From Jeotgalibacillus campisalis (GTDB taxonomy: Bacteria > Bacillota > Bacilli > Bacillales > Jeotgalibacillaceae): a DNA stretch of 64,000 bases. The stretch is from contig NZ_JXRR01000014.1 of assembly GCF_000829515.1 (NCBI RefSeq), forward strand, positions 1 through 64,000. Direction: 5' to 3'. Both the position numbers and the translations under genes were made by a program. Below the pieces are notes generated by a model. That model had not been told where the DNA came from and ran no database searches. It saw only the letters and a program-made list of their open reading frames with translations. Below are positions 7,496-15,975 of this stretch, piece after piece; the stretch's first letter is position 1, and each line of letters starts with the position of its first letter.

Positions 7496-8539
7496 ATGTT
7501 TAACTCAATGAAATTATTTAATGATACATTTTTGCGTGCAGCTAGAGGACAAGAGGTGTCCCATACACCCGTTTGGTATATGCGGCAAGCTGGCCGTTCT
7601 CAGCCTGAATATCGCGCAATTAAAGAAAAGTATTCACTTTTTGAAATTACGCATCAACCGGAGCTATGTGCTTATGTGACAAAGCTTCCTGTTGATAATT
7701 ATAATGTGGATGCAGCTGTGCTGTATAAAGATATTATGACACCGCTGCCGGCAATTGGGGTGGATGTTGAAATTAAATCCGGCATTGGCCCGGTTATTGA
7801 TAATCCAATCAGGACCGTTCAGGATGTAGAGAATCTCGGTATGATTGAACCGGAGGATGACATTCCTTACGTTCTTGATACGATAAAACTTTTAACAAAA
7901 GAGCAGCTTACTGTCCCTTTGATTGGGTTTGGCGGTGCTCCTTTCACACTGGCAAGTTATATGATTGAAGGCGGTCCTTCGAAAAATTACCATAAGACAA
8001 AAGCTTTTATGTATCAGGAACCAAAAGCATGGTTTTCACTAATGGATAAGCTTGCTGAAATGACAATCCGCTACACGAAAGCTCAAATCAAAGCAGGAGC
8101 GGGAACGATTCAAATTTTTGATTCGTGGGTAGGAACGATGAATGTGGAAGATTACCGCATCTATATAAAGCCCGCTATGGAAAAGATTTTTTCAGCACTT
8201 CGCACAGAAGGGGTACCGCTCATTATGCATGGTGTCGGTGCAGCACATTTAGCAAAGGAATGGCATGACCTGCCTCTTGATGTTGTGGGGCTGGATTGGA
8301 GATTGTCCATCGAGGAAGCGCGTAAAAAAGGATTAACTAAAACAGTTCAGGGAAATTTAGATCCGTCTCTTCTTCTGTGTGACTGGTCTATAATAGAAGA
8401 AAAAGTAAAGCCGATTCTCGATCAGGGATTACAGCAGCCGGGTCATATATTTAATCTCGGTCATGGAGTATTTCCGGAGGTTAAGCCGGATACATTAAAG
8501 CGCCTAACGTCGTTTGTACACGAATATACAGCTAAATAA
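7496..8539 (+). CDS. hemE: Uroporphyrinogen decarboxylase HemE
   Basis: A 347-residue enzyme that decarboxylates the four acetate side chains of uroporphyrinogen III to give coproporphyrinogen III. The substrate-binding motif [16 protein letters not shown] lies near residues 25-40, with conserved FDSWVG and a C-terminal FNLGHGVFP. Full family length. The ATG at 7496 lies just after GAAGGGTGG; an in-frame ATG at 7508 is possible. First gene of hemE-hemH-hemY, spaced 86 and about 20 bases, so likely one operon ending at the 11014 terminator. Confidence 0.96.
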   Translation: MFNSMKLFNDTFLRAARGQEVSHTPVWYMRQAGRSQPEYRAIKEKYSLFEITHQPELCAYVTKLPVDNYNVDAAVLYKDIMTPLPAIGVDVEIKSGIGPVIDNPIRTVQDVENLGMIEPEDDIPYVLDTIKLLTKEQLTVPLIGFGGAPFTLASYMIEGGPSKNYHKTKAFMYQEPKAWFSLMDKLAEMTIRYTKAQIKAGAGTIQIFDSWVGTMNVEDYRIYIKPAMEKIFSALRTEGVPLIMHGVGAAHLAKEWHDLPLDVVGLDWRLSIEEARKKGLTKTVQGNLDPSLLLCDWSIIEEKVKPILDQGLQQPGHIFNLGHGVFPEVKPDTLKRLTSFVHEYTAK

Positions 8540-8625
8540 GCACATCGAATGAGCTTATACATTGGATCCTGCTAACTAAACATGTTAAATAAGAGATTGT
8601 TACCACTACTTCATGAGGTGAAAAA

Positions 8626-9552
8626 ATGAAAAAGAAAATTGGATTACTTGTTATGGCGTATGGCACGCCTTATTCAGAAGAAGATCTTGAACGCTATTAT
8701 ACTCATATCCGCCGCGGCCGGAAGCCATCTCCTGAACTACTCGAGGATTTGCGCTCCCGTTATGAAGCAATCGGAGGAATTTCTCCATTGGCAAGAATTA
8801 CGCAGGAACAGGCGGAAGCACTGACAGCTCGTTTAAACGAAAGACAGGACGAGATAGAATTTGTCATGTATTTAGGTCTAAAGCATATCGAACCATTTGT
8901 TGAGGATGCTGTTGAACAGATGAACAAGGATGGAATTGAAGAAGCTGTATCCATTGTATTGGCTCCTCATTTTTCCACATACAGCGTAAAATCCTACAAT
9001 GGACGTGCAAAAGAAGCTGCTGAAAAAGCAGGCGGACCGAACATCAGCTCAATTGAAAGCTGGTATGATGAACCGAAATTTATACAATATTGGTCTGAAA
9101 AAGTTGAAGCAGTATTTGGTCAAATGAGCGAAGATGAAAAGGAAAAAGCAGTCTTGATCGTCTCTGCTCACAGTCTGCCTGAAAAAATTCTTGCTGGAGG
9201 AGATCCATACCCGGATCAGTTGAAAGAAACAGCACGAATGATTGCTGAACAGGCTAAGATAAAAAATGTTGAAATTGGCTGGCAAAGTGAAGGGAATACG
9301 CCTGATCCATGGATCGGACCGGATGTACAGGACTTAACGCGTACCCTGCATAAGGAAAAAGGCTACGAAAGCTTTGTCTATACGCCTGTGGGCTTTGTTT
9401 CTGACCATTTGGAAGTCTTGTTTGATAATGATTATGAATGCAAAGTGGTCACAGATGATATAGGGGCGAACTATTACCGCCCGGAAATGCCAAACACGCA
9501 GCCGCTGTTTATTGAAGCAATGGCTGATAAAGTATTAGCGCAAATAAAGTAA
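8626..9552 (+). CDS. hemH: Coproporphyrin III ferrochelatase HemH/CpfC
   Basis: A 308-residue class I chelatase inserting ferrous iron. In Gram-positive bacteria this enzyme uses coproporphyrin III (the coproporphyrin-dependent route), hence the alternative name CpfC. The metal-site His is His182 in SAHSLPEKI and the partner acid is Glu263 in SDHLEVLFD, aligning with His183 and Glu264 of the Bacillus subtilis enzyme. No C-terminal iron-sulfur cysteines are present. GAGGTG lies five bases before the ATG. Soluble, as expected. Confidence 0.96.
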   Translation: MKKKIGLLVMAYGTPYSEEDLERYYTHIRRGRKPSPELLEDLRSRYEAIGGISPLARITQEQAEALTARLNERQDEIEFVMYLGLKHIEPFVEDAVEQMNKDGIEEAVSIVLAPHFSTYSVKSYNGRAKEAAEKAGGPNISSIESWYDEPKFIQYWSEKVEAVFGQMSEDEKEKAVLIVSAHSLPEKILAGGDPYPDQLKETARMIAEQAKIKNVEIGWQSEGNTPDPWIGPDVQDLTRTLHKEKGYESFVYTPVGFVSDHLEVLFDNDYECKVVTDDIGANYYRPEMPNTQPLFIEAMADKVLAQIK

Positions 9553-9574
9553 CACAAATTAGAAATAGAAAGTG

Positions 9575-11008
9575 ATGAGTAGCGTGTCTTCATTAAAGAA
9601 AAAGGTTGTCATTGTCGGCGGGGGCATTACAGGACTGGCTGCAGCGTATAAACTGGATAAGGAATACAAACGCAAAGGAACTGACATTGACATCACCTTA
9701 ATTGAGTCAAGTCATCGTCTTGGCGGCAAAATCCACACGGTCCATAAAGACGGCTTTGTGGTCGAAAAAGGACCGGATTCATTTTTAGAACGCAAAAAAA
9801 GTATGTCACGGCTTATACAAGAAGTAGGACTGGCAGATCGTCTTGTACCCAATTCAACTGGTCAGGCTTTCATTTTAATGAATGACAAACTTCATCCGAT
9901 GCCCGGTGGAGCAATTATGGGCATTCCTACACAAATTAAACCTTTTATGTCAACGGATCTGGTTTCCATGACAGGGAAGCTGCGGGCAGCAGCTGATTTT
10001 GTTCTGCCGCGCTCAAAGGGTGCTGATGATCAGGCACTCGGTACTTTTTTCAGACGCCGCCTTGGCAATGAAATTGTAGAAAACCTGATCGAGCCTCTTC
10101 TGTCTGGAATATATGCAGGTGATATCGATCAGATCAGCTTAAAATCTACTTTTCCTCAGTTTTATCAGCTTGAACAGGAACACAGAAGTTTAATTGCCGG
10201 AATCAAAAAAACAACACCTGCTCCTCAAATGGATAGGAATGGAAATAAAAAGAAAAAAAGCATGTTTTTAACACTCACATCGGGTCTTCAATCTTTAGTG
10301 GATACACTTGAAGAAAAACTTGCCGAAGCAACAATTTTAAAAGGTGTTAAAATTGAGTCGATTGACCATGCTTCTTCGGGTGCTTATTCATTGAAAATGA
10401 ATAATGGAGAGTTTCTTGAAGCAGATAGCATTATTTTTGCCGTACCTCACCTTGCTGCTCATGCTATTTTTTATAAAAAAAATCTGCTTTCTCAATTTAA
10501 AGATGTGCCAGCTACTTCTGTTGCAACCGTTGCGATGGCGTTTCCAAAAGATGCCGTGACCCAAGTACTTGATGGAACTGGCTTTGTGGTTTCAAGAAAC
10601 AGTGATTATACGATTACTGCCTGTACCTGGACGCACAATAAATGGCCTCATACTGTACCTGAGGGGAAAGTCTTGCTGAGGTGCTACGTTGGCAGAGCGG
10701 GAGATGAAGCCGTAGTCGACCTGGCAGATGACCAGATCGAAGCCATCGTGCTGGATGATTTAAATAAAATCATGAAGGTGGAGGCAAAACCGGACTGGAC
10801 CATCGTCACACGCTGGATTGATTCTATGCCACAATACACAGTAGGACATAAAGAACGGCTAAATAACATACGAAAAGAGCTGCAAAGCACTTTTCCTGGT
10901 GTATACCTGGCTGGCGGCTCTTATGACGGTATTGGACTGCCGGATTGCATTGATCAAGGAGAAAAGGCTGCGAATGATGTTTTAGATTACCTTATCCATG
11001 ATCGTTAG
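9575..11008 (+). CDS. hemY: Coproporphyrinogen III oxidase HemY (CgoX)
   Basis: A 477-residue FAD enzyme oxidising coproporphyrinogen III to coproporphyrin III, the substrate of the preceding chelatase. The N-terminal dinucleotide motif VVIVGGGITGLAAAYKL covers about residues 11-27, then a Glu-containing ESSHRLGGKI and a C-terminal FAD motif YLAGGSYDGIGLPDCI. The start is uncertain: no strong site precedes the ATG at 9575, and the GTG at 9572 is in frame. Last gene of the haem operon; a long terminator follows within ten bases. Confidence 0.95.
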   Translation: MSSVSSLKKKVVIVGGGITGLAAAYKLDKEYKRKGTDIDITLIESSHRLGGKIHTVHKDGFVVEKGPDSFLERKKSMSRLIQEVGLADRLVPNSTGQAFILMNDKLHPMPGGAIMGIPTQIKPFMSTDLVSMTGKLRAAADFVLPRSKGADDQALGTFFRRRLGNEIVENLIEPLLSGIYAGDIDQISLKSTFPQFYQLEQEHRSLIAGIKKTTPAPQMDRNGNKKKKSMFLTLTSGLQSLVDTLEEKLAEATILKGVKIESIDHASSGAYSLKMNNGEFLEADSIIFAVPHLAAHAIFYKKNLLSQFKDVPATSVATVAMAFPKDAVTQVLDGTGFVVSRNSDYTITACTWTHNKWPHTVPEGKVLLRCYVGRAGDEAVVDLADDQIEAIVLDDLNKIMKVEAKPDWTIVTRWIDSMPQYTVGHKERLNNIRKELQSTFPGVYLAGGSYDGIGLPDCIDQGEKAANDVLDYLIHDR

Positions 11009-11013
11009 AAACT

Positions 11014-11072
11014 AAAAATAGGGGACCGATTCATTTCCGTTAGCAGCGGAAATGAACCGGTCCCCATTTTTG
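11014..11072 (+). terminator. Terminator of hemEHY
   Basis: A stem of about 19 pairs with one mismatch (GGGGACCGATTCATTTCCG and its partner) is followed by a T-run and flanked by an A-run. It directly follows hemY and could also stop reverse transcription. Confidence 0.92.
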
Positions 11073-11178
11073 TATTCACTCTTCATACGCGGTATTTTCC
11101 TTGCCGCAGCAGCGCTAAACATTATAAGGCCGAAGAAAGCCGAATAGGAGAGGCTGCTCGTTTAAAAGCAAAAACGTA

Positions 11179-11796
11179 TTATTTAAAAATACCAAAAGGC
11201 TTGCCTATTGGCAGAGTGATTTTGCCGAAATGCGTATTTAATACGCTTGCAGCTGAACCATAAAAGCTGAAAATTGCAATGAGAAGCTCAGCAACGGCTG
11301 CCAGCATATGCATGGCTTCCGGAGCAATGCCTAGAGTGGACAAAGCTAGACCAATAAATAAAAAGTCAATAAGGACAAAAATAAAGAATAAAACTTTATT
11401 TGTTTCCATCGCTCCAACAGTCATAAACAATGAAAATATCAAATAGCCGATGAAAGCAATCCCTAATTGATTTGGATCAACGGCTGCAGCTGCTGCTTCG
11501 CCGAACACCCCATATTGGATTAACCAGGAGGTTCCCATGCCAAGCCAAAACAATCCAAATGCAGCAAAGGCTGTTGTGCCAAATGTGTTGTTATGCTTTG
11601 CATCCTGCACGCTTGCAAAGAGCTGAGCGATTCCCCCAAGAAATATAGCCCATGGCAATACAAAAGAAAGGCCGTCAGTCCAGCCTAATTTAGCAGAAGA
11701 GGCAACCAGCGTCACCATCGCTAAACCGAATAATCCAATAGCAGATGGATCTGCTGTAGTAATTTGAACGCGCTGTGTTACTTGATTCTGATTCAT
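11179..11796 (-). CDS. Acetate/succinate-type transporter, GPR1/FUN34/YaaH (SatP) family
   Basis: A 205-residue protein with six hydrophobic segments from about residue 18 to 195, the size and layout of the acetate uptake transporter family. The family's N-terminal NPAPLGL-type signature appears as DPSAIGLFGLAMVTL near residues 16-30, and a Gly-rich FLGGIAQLFA is near 52-61. AGGAGGG lies upstream of the ATG at 11796. It stands alone between two other transcription units. The carried acid cannot be read from sequence; acetate is the family default. Confidence 0.85.
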   Translation of the reverse strand: MNQNQVTQRVQITTADPSAIGLFGLAMVTLVASSAKLGWTDGLSFVLPWAIFLGGIAQLFASVQDAKHNNTFGTTAFAAFGLFWLGMGTSWLIQYGVFGEAAAAAVDPNQLGIAFIGYLIFSLFMTVGAMETNKVLFFIFVLIDFLFIGLALSTLGIAPEAMHMLAAVAELLIAIFSFYGSAASVLNTHFGKITLPIGKPFGIFK

Positions 11797-11963
11797 TTAA
11801 TTTAAACCCTCCTAAAATACATACCAGATTAATTTACATAAAATAAGAGGATCATGCAATAAAAAAAACCATGTAAGCGAAACTTTCATTTTTTATTAAA
11901 AAGTAAGGGTTTTCAAATTGATTTTTTATTCATTTCTGATAAATATGGCTCGAAAATCAATAC

Positions 11964-12017
11964 AAAAAACACCCTTGCAGACTACAACAGATTCAATCTG
12001 TTATACAGCAGGGTGTT
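11964..12017 (-). terminator. Terminator of yhfH
   Basis: AACACCCTTGC pairs with GCAGGGTGTT, with a second inner stem (AACAGATT...AATCTGTT) in the loop. A T-run follows on the minus strand. It lies about 20 bases past the yhfH stop codon. Confidence 0.85.
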
Positions 12018-12035
12018 GCTGATTTTTATTAAAAT

Positions 12036-12164
12036 CTAGTGAGAAGCGTTGCATTTGTCACATTTTGTACCATATGCTTCAGCCTGTTCTTCCATCTTTT
12101 CTCCACAAGTCACACATTTTTTCGGAGGCAGGTTTCTGAAAAATTCCATAACATTTTCTAGCAA
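12036..12164 (-). CDS. yhfH: YhfH-family small zinc-ribbon-like protein, 42 residues
   Basis: The TTG at 12164 is preceded by GAGAGG about ten bases upstream and opens a 42-codon frame to TAG. The product has two CxxC pairs (Cys17/Cys20 and Cys35/Cys38) and a conserved-looking RNLPPKKC segment, the layout of YhfH proteins. The cysteines suggest a small metal-bound ribbon. It lies next to and divergent from yhfI, as in Bacillus subtilis, and has its own terminator. Function unknown. The rare start codon and short length make it easy to miss. Confidence 0.8.
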   Translation of the reverse strand: MLENVMEFFRNLPPKKCVTCGEKMEEQAEAYGTKCDKCNASH

Positions 12165-12334
12165 TATGATTCATCCTCTCTCATTAGCTGTTATACAACT
12201 AAAAGTTTATTTTCTATATTGTATTATAACAGAATCCGGTTCGTCAAGGCTTTTTCCCAGTTAATCACCCATTAATGAAAAAATGGTTCAAATGAAGTAT
12301 AGTTAAAAAAGCAGGATGCGAGAGGAGAGAGAAG

Positions 12335-13099
12335 ATGAAGGTTACTGTGGTTGGCTTTTGGGGAGGTTATCCCAAAATGAATGAAGCAAGTTCCGGTTAT
12401 CTTATTGAGCAGGATAATTTTCGCATATTACTTGATTGTGGGAGCGGTGTTCTAAGTCATCTCCAGCGGTATGTGTCACCTGAAGAACTGGATGCTGTTG
12501 TCATCACCCATTATCATCCGGATCATACTGCTGATATCGGTGTTTTACAGCATGCGCTGCTTATTCAGCATTTTCTTCAAAATAAAAAGATTCATGTGCA
12601 GGCTTATGGACATAGTGAGGACAAGGCAGGCCTGGATTCTCTGCACTATAAAGAGCTGATGACGGCTCACGCTTACATACCGGAAGAAACGTTAACGCTT
12701 GGTCCTTTCACCTTGTCTTTTTTGAAGACAATTCACCCGGTCCCATGCTATGCTGTGAAAGTGAAAAGTGATCAGGGAGTGATGGTTTTTACCGCAGATT
12801 CTGCCTATCAGGAAGAGTTTATCTCTTTTGCAAAAGAGGTGGATTTACTTATATCAGAATGCAATTTTTATAAAGGTATGGATGCCGCATCGGCAGGTCA
12901 TATGACAAGTGAAGACGCCGCAGCGATTGCAGAGGCAGCAAATGTAAAAACACTCATGCTGAGTCATCTTCCTCATTTCGGTGATTTAAATCAGCTGGTC
13001 AGTGAGGCGCAGGAAACATATAAAGGAAAAATTCTGCTTGCTTCATCCGGTTTATCCATTACGTATTCTCAAGGAGGAACATCAGATGCTATATATTGA
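12335..13099 (+). CDS. yhfI: Metallo-beta-lactamase-fold hydrolase YhfI
   Basis: A 254-residue soluble MBL-fold protein. The metal motif THYHPDHTADIG gives His59, His61, Asp63 and His64, followed by a later Asp (FTADSAY) and His (LMLSHLPHFGDL), as in the RNase Z-like/phosphodiesterase branch. The start has GAGAGGAGAG just upstream. The stop overlaps the lplJ start by 14 bases, so the two are co-translated. The substrate is unknown; a cyclic-phosphodiester hydrolase is plausible by family only. Confidence 0.85.
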   Translation: MKVTVVGFWGGYPKMNEASSGYLIEQDNFRILLDCGSGVLSHLQRYVSPEELDAVVITHYHPDHTADIGVLQHALLIQHFLQNKKIHVQAYGHSEDKAGLDSLHYKELMTAHAYIPEETLTLGPFTLSFLKTIHPVPCYAVKVKSDQGVMVFTADSAYQEEFISFAKEVDLLISECNFYKGMDAASAGHMTSEDAAAIAEAANVKTLMLSHLPHFGDLNQLVSEAQETYKGKILLASSGLSITYSQGGTSDAIY

Positions 13100-14075
13100 T
13101 AATAAAGGAATTACAGATCCGCAAATAAACCTGGCTATAGAAGAGTATGCTCTTAAAAACCTGGATATTAATCAGGATTTCTTACTTTTTTATATAAATG
13201 AACCATCCATTATTATTGGGAAAAACCAAAATACGATTGAAGAAATTAATACAGATTATGTTGAAAAAAATAATATACGAGTTGTTCGCCGTCTGTCAGG
13301 CGGAGGCGCCGTTTATCACGATTTAGGAAATTTAAACTTCAGCTTTATTACAAAGGATGACGGTGACAGCTTTCATAATTTCAGGAAATTTACAGAGCCT
13401 GTAGTCGAAGCACTGCACCAAATTGGCGTGCCTGCAGAGCTAAAAGGACGTAATGACTTATTAGTAGGGGAAAGAAAAATTTCCGGGAATGCTCAATTTT
13501 CCACTAAAGGTCGTATGTTCAGTCATGGAACACTAATGTTTGATTCGGAAATTGATCATGTCGTATCAGCCCTTAAGGTTCGAAAAGATAAAATTGAATC
13601 AAAAGGGATCAAATCAATTCGCAGCAGGGTCGCAAATATTTCTGAATTTATGGAAGAAAAAGTAACCATCGAAGAATTTAAACAACTAATTCTTCGTCAT
13701 ATTTTTAATGGTGAAGATAAAATTGAAGAATATGTACTGACAGAACAAGACTGGAAGAATATTCGAGAGCTTTCTAATGAACGGTATCAAAGCTGGGATT
13801 GGAATTATGGCAAGTCACCCAAATTCAACTTGCAGCACTCTCACCGGTTCCCAGTCGGAAGTGTCGATGTGCGCCTGGATGTTGACAAAGGGAAGATTGA
13901 AAGCTGTAAAATCTACGGAGATTTTTTTGGCGTGGGTGATGTAAGCGATATAGAAGATAGACTCGCTGGTCTCCGCTATGAAAAGCACATCATTGAAGAT
14001 GCATTAAAAGACATTGACTTAAAGCATTATTTTGGAAACATCGAGAGAGAGGAATTTATTGACCTGCTTTACTAA
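13086..14075 (+). CDS. lplJ: Lipoate-protein ligase LplJ
   Basis: A 329-residue ligase that adenylates free lipoate and attaches it to lipoyl domains (2-oxoacid dehydrogenases, GcvH). Typical motifs are RRLSGGGAVYHDLGN near residues 71-85 for the lipoyl-AMP loop, the catalytic-Lys region ERKISGNAQ, and a C-terminal accessory domain. The ATG at 13086 has AAGGAGG nine bases upstream. The frame could run 28 codons further upstream inside yhfI, but that part is basic and unlike the family. Coupled to yhfI; a terminator follows at 14105. Confidence 0.93.
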   Translation: MLYIDNKGITDPQINLAIEEYALKNLDINQDFLLFYINEPSIIIGKNQNTIEEINTDYVEKNNIRVVRRLSGGGAVYHDLGNLNFSFITKDDGDSFHNFRKFTEPVVEALHQIGVPAELKGRNDLLVGERKISGNAQFSTKGRMFSHGTLMFDSEIDHVVSALKVRKDKIESKGIKSIRSRVANISEFMEEKVTIEEFKQLILRHIFNGEDKIEEYVLTEQDWKNIRELSNERYQSWDWNYGKSPKFNLQHSHRFPVGSVDVRLDVDKGKIESCKIYGDFFGVGDVSDIEDRLAGLRYEKHIIEDALKDIDLKHYFGNIEREEFIDLLY

Positions 14076-14104
14076 TAGAAAAGGGTCGAATAAAATTGCA
14101 CCTG

Positions 14105-14136
14105 CAGACTGTTGAATGGTTTCAGCAGTCTGTTTT
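14105..14136 (+). terminator. Terminator of lplJ
   Basis: An 11-pair stem (CAGACTGTTGA with TCAGCAGTCTG, one G-T pair) with a short loop and TTTT follows lplJ. Confidence 0.8.
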
Positions 14137-14147
14137 ACATGCAGTAA

Positions 14148-14161
14148 TGAAAACGCTCTCT
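14148..14161 (+). promoter_or_regulatory. Candidate cre (CcpA) site upstream of lcfB
   Basis: TGAAAACGCTCTCT fits the cre consensus TGNAANCGNWNNCA at all fixed positions but the last. It lies about 160 bases before lcfB. Fatty-acid degradation genes are commonly under CcpA as well as FadR, but one near-match is weak evidence. Confidence 0.45.
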
Positions 14162-14263
14162 TGATAAATGGATAAGAGTTGGATATAATTAGTTAGAATA
14201 TTCTCGATTATTATAAGCGTTCTATGAACAAAGGGGAAATGGATCAGTTTTCGGGTATAAAAA

Positions 14264-14281
14264 TGAATGATTAGTCATTCA
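14264..14281. promoter_or_regulatory. FadR operator in front of lcfB
   Basis: TGAATGATTAGTCATTCA is an 18-base near-perfect palindrome. It fits the Bacillus FadR (YsiA) box, TGAATGA-N4-TCATTCA, in both arms. It lies 25 bases before the lcfB start, where FadR would repress until long-chain acyl-CoA releases it. Confidence 0.9.
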
Positions 14282-14306
14282 TAAAATGAACAAAGGGGAT
14301 GTACAT

Positions 14307-15860
14307 ATGAATTTATCGGATCGTTTAAGAGAAAATGCACTGCAGCACAGGGAAAAAGCAGCTTATACTTTTATGGAGCAGTCTGCAACATATGGGGAAT
14401 TAAATGGAGCAGTTAACAAAATGGCCAACAGCCTCGAAGCAATGGGTGTAAAAAAAGGGGACCACGTCGGTCTTCTCCTCGGAAATTCACCTCATTTTAT
14501 TGTTTCACTTTATGCTGCTCTCCGTATAGGTGCAACCGCAATACCGATCAATCCAATTTACACACCGGATGAGATCTCCTACATTTTGAGGGATGGGGAT
14601 GTAAAGGTGGTAATTGCTGTGGACCTGCTGCTCCCGCTAGTTGAAAAAGCGCATGCAGCTCTTCCTGAAATCAATCATTATATTATTTGTGAAACGAGTT
14701 CTCAAACACAGGAGCAAATCGAAAAGCTTGGGAAAGAAGTTCAAAGTAAAATAACATCTTTCACACATGCAATGGCGCCATATCCTCCAGTGTACGAGGG
14801 TCCTGAGCTGATGCAGGATAACATTGCTATCATACTGTATACATCCGGCACTACAGGTAAACCAAAAGGAGCTATGCTGACACATAGGAATGTATATACC
14901 AATGCAAAGGATACAGCAGAGTATTTGGCAATTACAGGTGATGATAAAGTTATTGCAGCACTGCCAATGTTCCATGTATTTGCGCTGACAGTTGTTTTAA
15001 ACGCTCCTCTTATTAATGCAGGAACCATTGTAATTGTGCCAAGATTCAGTCCAAAAGACGTATTCGATCTCACAAAAAAATATGAGGCAACGGTTTTTGC
15101 CGGCGTTCCGACTATGTATAATTTCCTTCTTCAGTATCCTGAAGCTGATCGGGCTGATTTTGAGTTTGTACGTTTATGTATCTCAGGAGGGGCTTCACTG
15201 CCAGTAGCGCTGCTGCATCAATTTGAAGAGAAATTTAATGTAAGAGTTTCAGAGGGGTATGGTTTGTCGGAAGCATCGCCGGTTACTTGTTTTAATCCGC
15301 TTAATATGGAAAGAAAGGCGGGATCGATCGGCACTTCGATAACAAATGTAGAGAATAAAATTGTTAATGAGTTGGGGGAAGAGCTTCCTCCAGGAGAAGT
15401 GGGCGAATTAATTGTTCGCGGCCCAAATGTCATGAAAGGGTATTATAAAATGCCGGAAGACACAGAAGCTGCCATAAAGGACGGCTGGCTATATACTGGT
15501 GATCTGGCAAAGAAAGATGAAGAAGGATACTTTTTTATCGTAGACCGCAAAAAAGATATGATCTTAGTAGGCGGCTATAATGTGTATCCTCGTGAAGTGG
15601 AAGAGGTCTTGTATTCCCATAAAGATGTGGTGGAAGCTGCAGTAGTAGGGGTTCCTGATCCTGATTATGGAGAAGCTGTCCAGTGCTTCGTGGTAAAAAA
15701 GGATCCGTCATTAACCAAAGAAGATTTACTTGAATTCTGCGCAAAGCAGCTGGCCAAATACAAACTGCCTTCAGTAGTAGAATTTATTGAAGAACTTCCT
15801 AAAAATACGACAGGGAAAATATTACGCAGAGCCTTGCGCGATCAGGTAAAACAAGCTTAA
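14307..15860 (+). CDS. lcfB: Long-chain fatty-acid-CoA ligase LcfB
   Basis: A 517-residue ANL-family ligase that activates fatty acids to acyl-CoA for beta-oxidation. The AMP-binding loop ILYTSGTTGKPKGAM lies near residues 176-190, followed by EGYGLSEASP, the hinge DRKKDMILVGGYNVYPREVEE and the C-terminal catalytic Lys in KNTTGKILRR. The match to YhfL/LcfB is close. AAAGGGG lies eight bases before the ATG at 14307; an in-frame ATG at 14286 lies before that site. The FadR box just upstream predicts induction by long-chain fatty acids. Monocistronic, between two terminators. Confidence 0.94.
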   Translation: MNLSDRLRENALQHREKAAYTFMEQSATYGELNGAVNKMANSLEAMGVKKGDHVGLLLGNSPHFIVSLYAALRIGATAIPINPIYTPDEISYILRDGDVKVVIAVDLLLPLVEKAHAALPEINHYIICETSSQTQEQIEKLGKEVQSKITSFTHAMAPYPPVYEGPELMQDNIAIILYTSGTTGKPKGAMLTHRNVYTNAKDTAEYLAITGDDKVIAALPMFHVFALTVVLNAPLINAGTIVIVPRFSPKDVFDLTKKYEATVFAGVPTMYNFLLQYPEADRADFEFVRLCISGGASLPVALLHQFEEKFNVRVSEGYGLSEASPVTCFNPLNMERKAGSIGTSITNVENKIVNELGEELPPGEVGELIVRGPNVMKGYYKMPEDTEAAIKDGWLYTGDLAKKDEEGYFFIVDRKKDMILVGGYNVYPREVEEVLYSHKDVVEAAVVGVPDPDYGEAVQCFVVKKDPSLTKEDLLEFCAKQLAKYKLPSVVEFIEELPKNTTGKILRRALRDQVKQA

Positions 15861-15927
15861 AGCTCTGCCATGGCATACCAACAGAAATGACTGCTGTTTA
15901 AGCTTTCAGTGAATGTTAATTTTCAAC

Positions 15928-15959
15928 AAAAGCGCCTGCTGGTGACAGCAGGCGCTTTT
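15928..15959. terminator. Bidirectional terminator between lcfB and the UbiB-family gene
   Basis: A perfect 14-base inverted repeat (AAAAGCGCCTGCTG) with a four-base loop is flanked by A and T runs. It serves two convergent genes. Confidence 0.92.
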
Positions 15960-15975
15960 GTTAGTCAAAAAGACA

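Noticed and set aside
14637-15073. Two overlapping antisense frames of about 110 codons inside lcfB
   Set aside because: They overlap each other and a conserved acyl-CoA ligase; no start signals seen.
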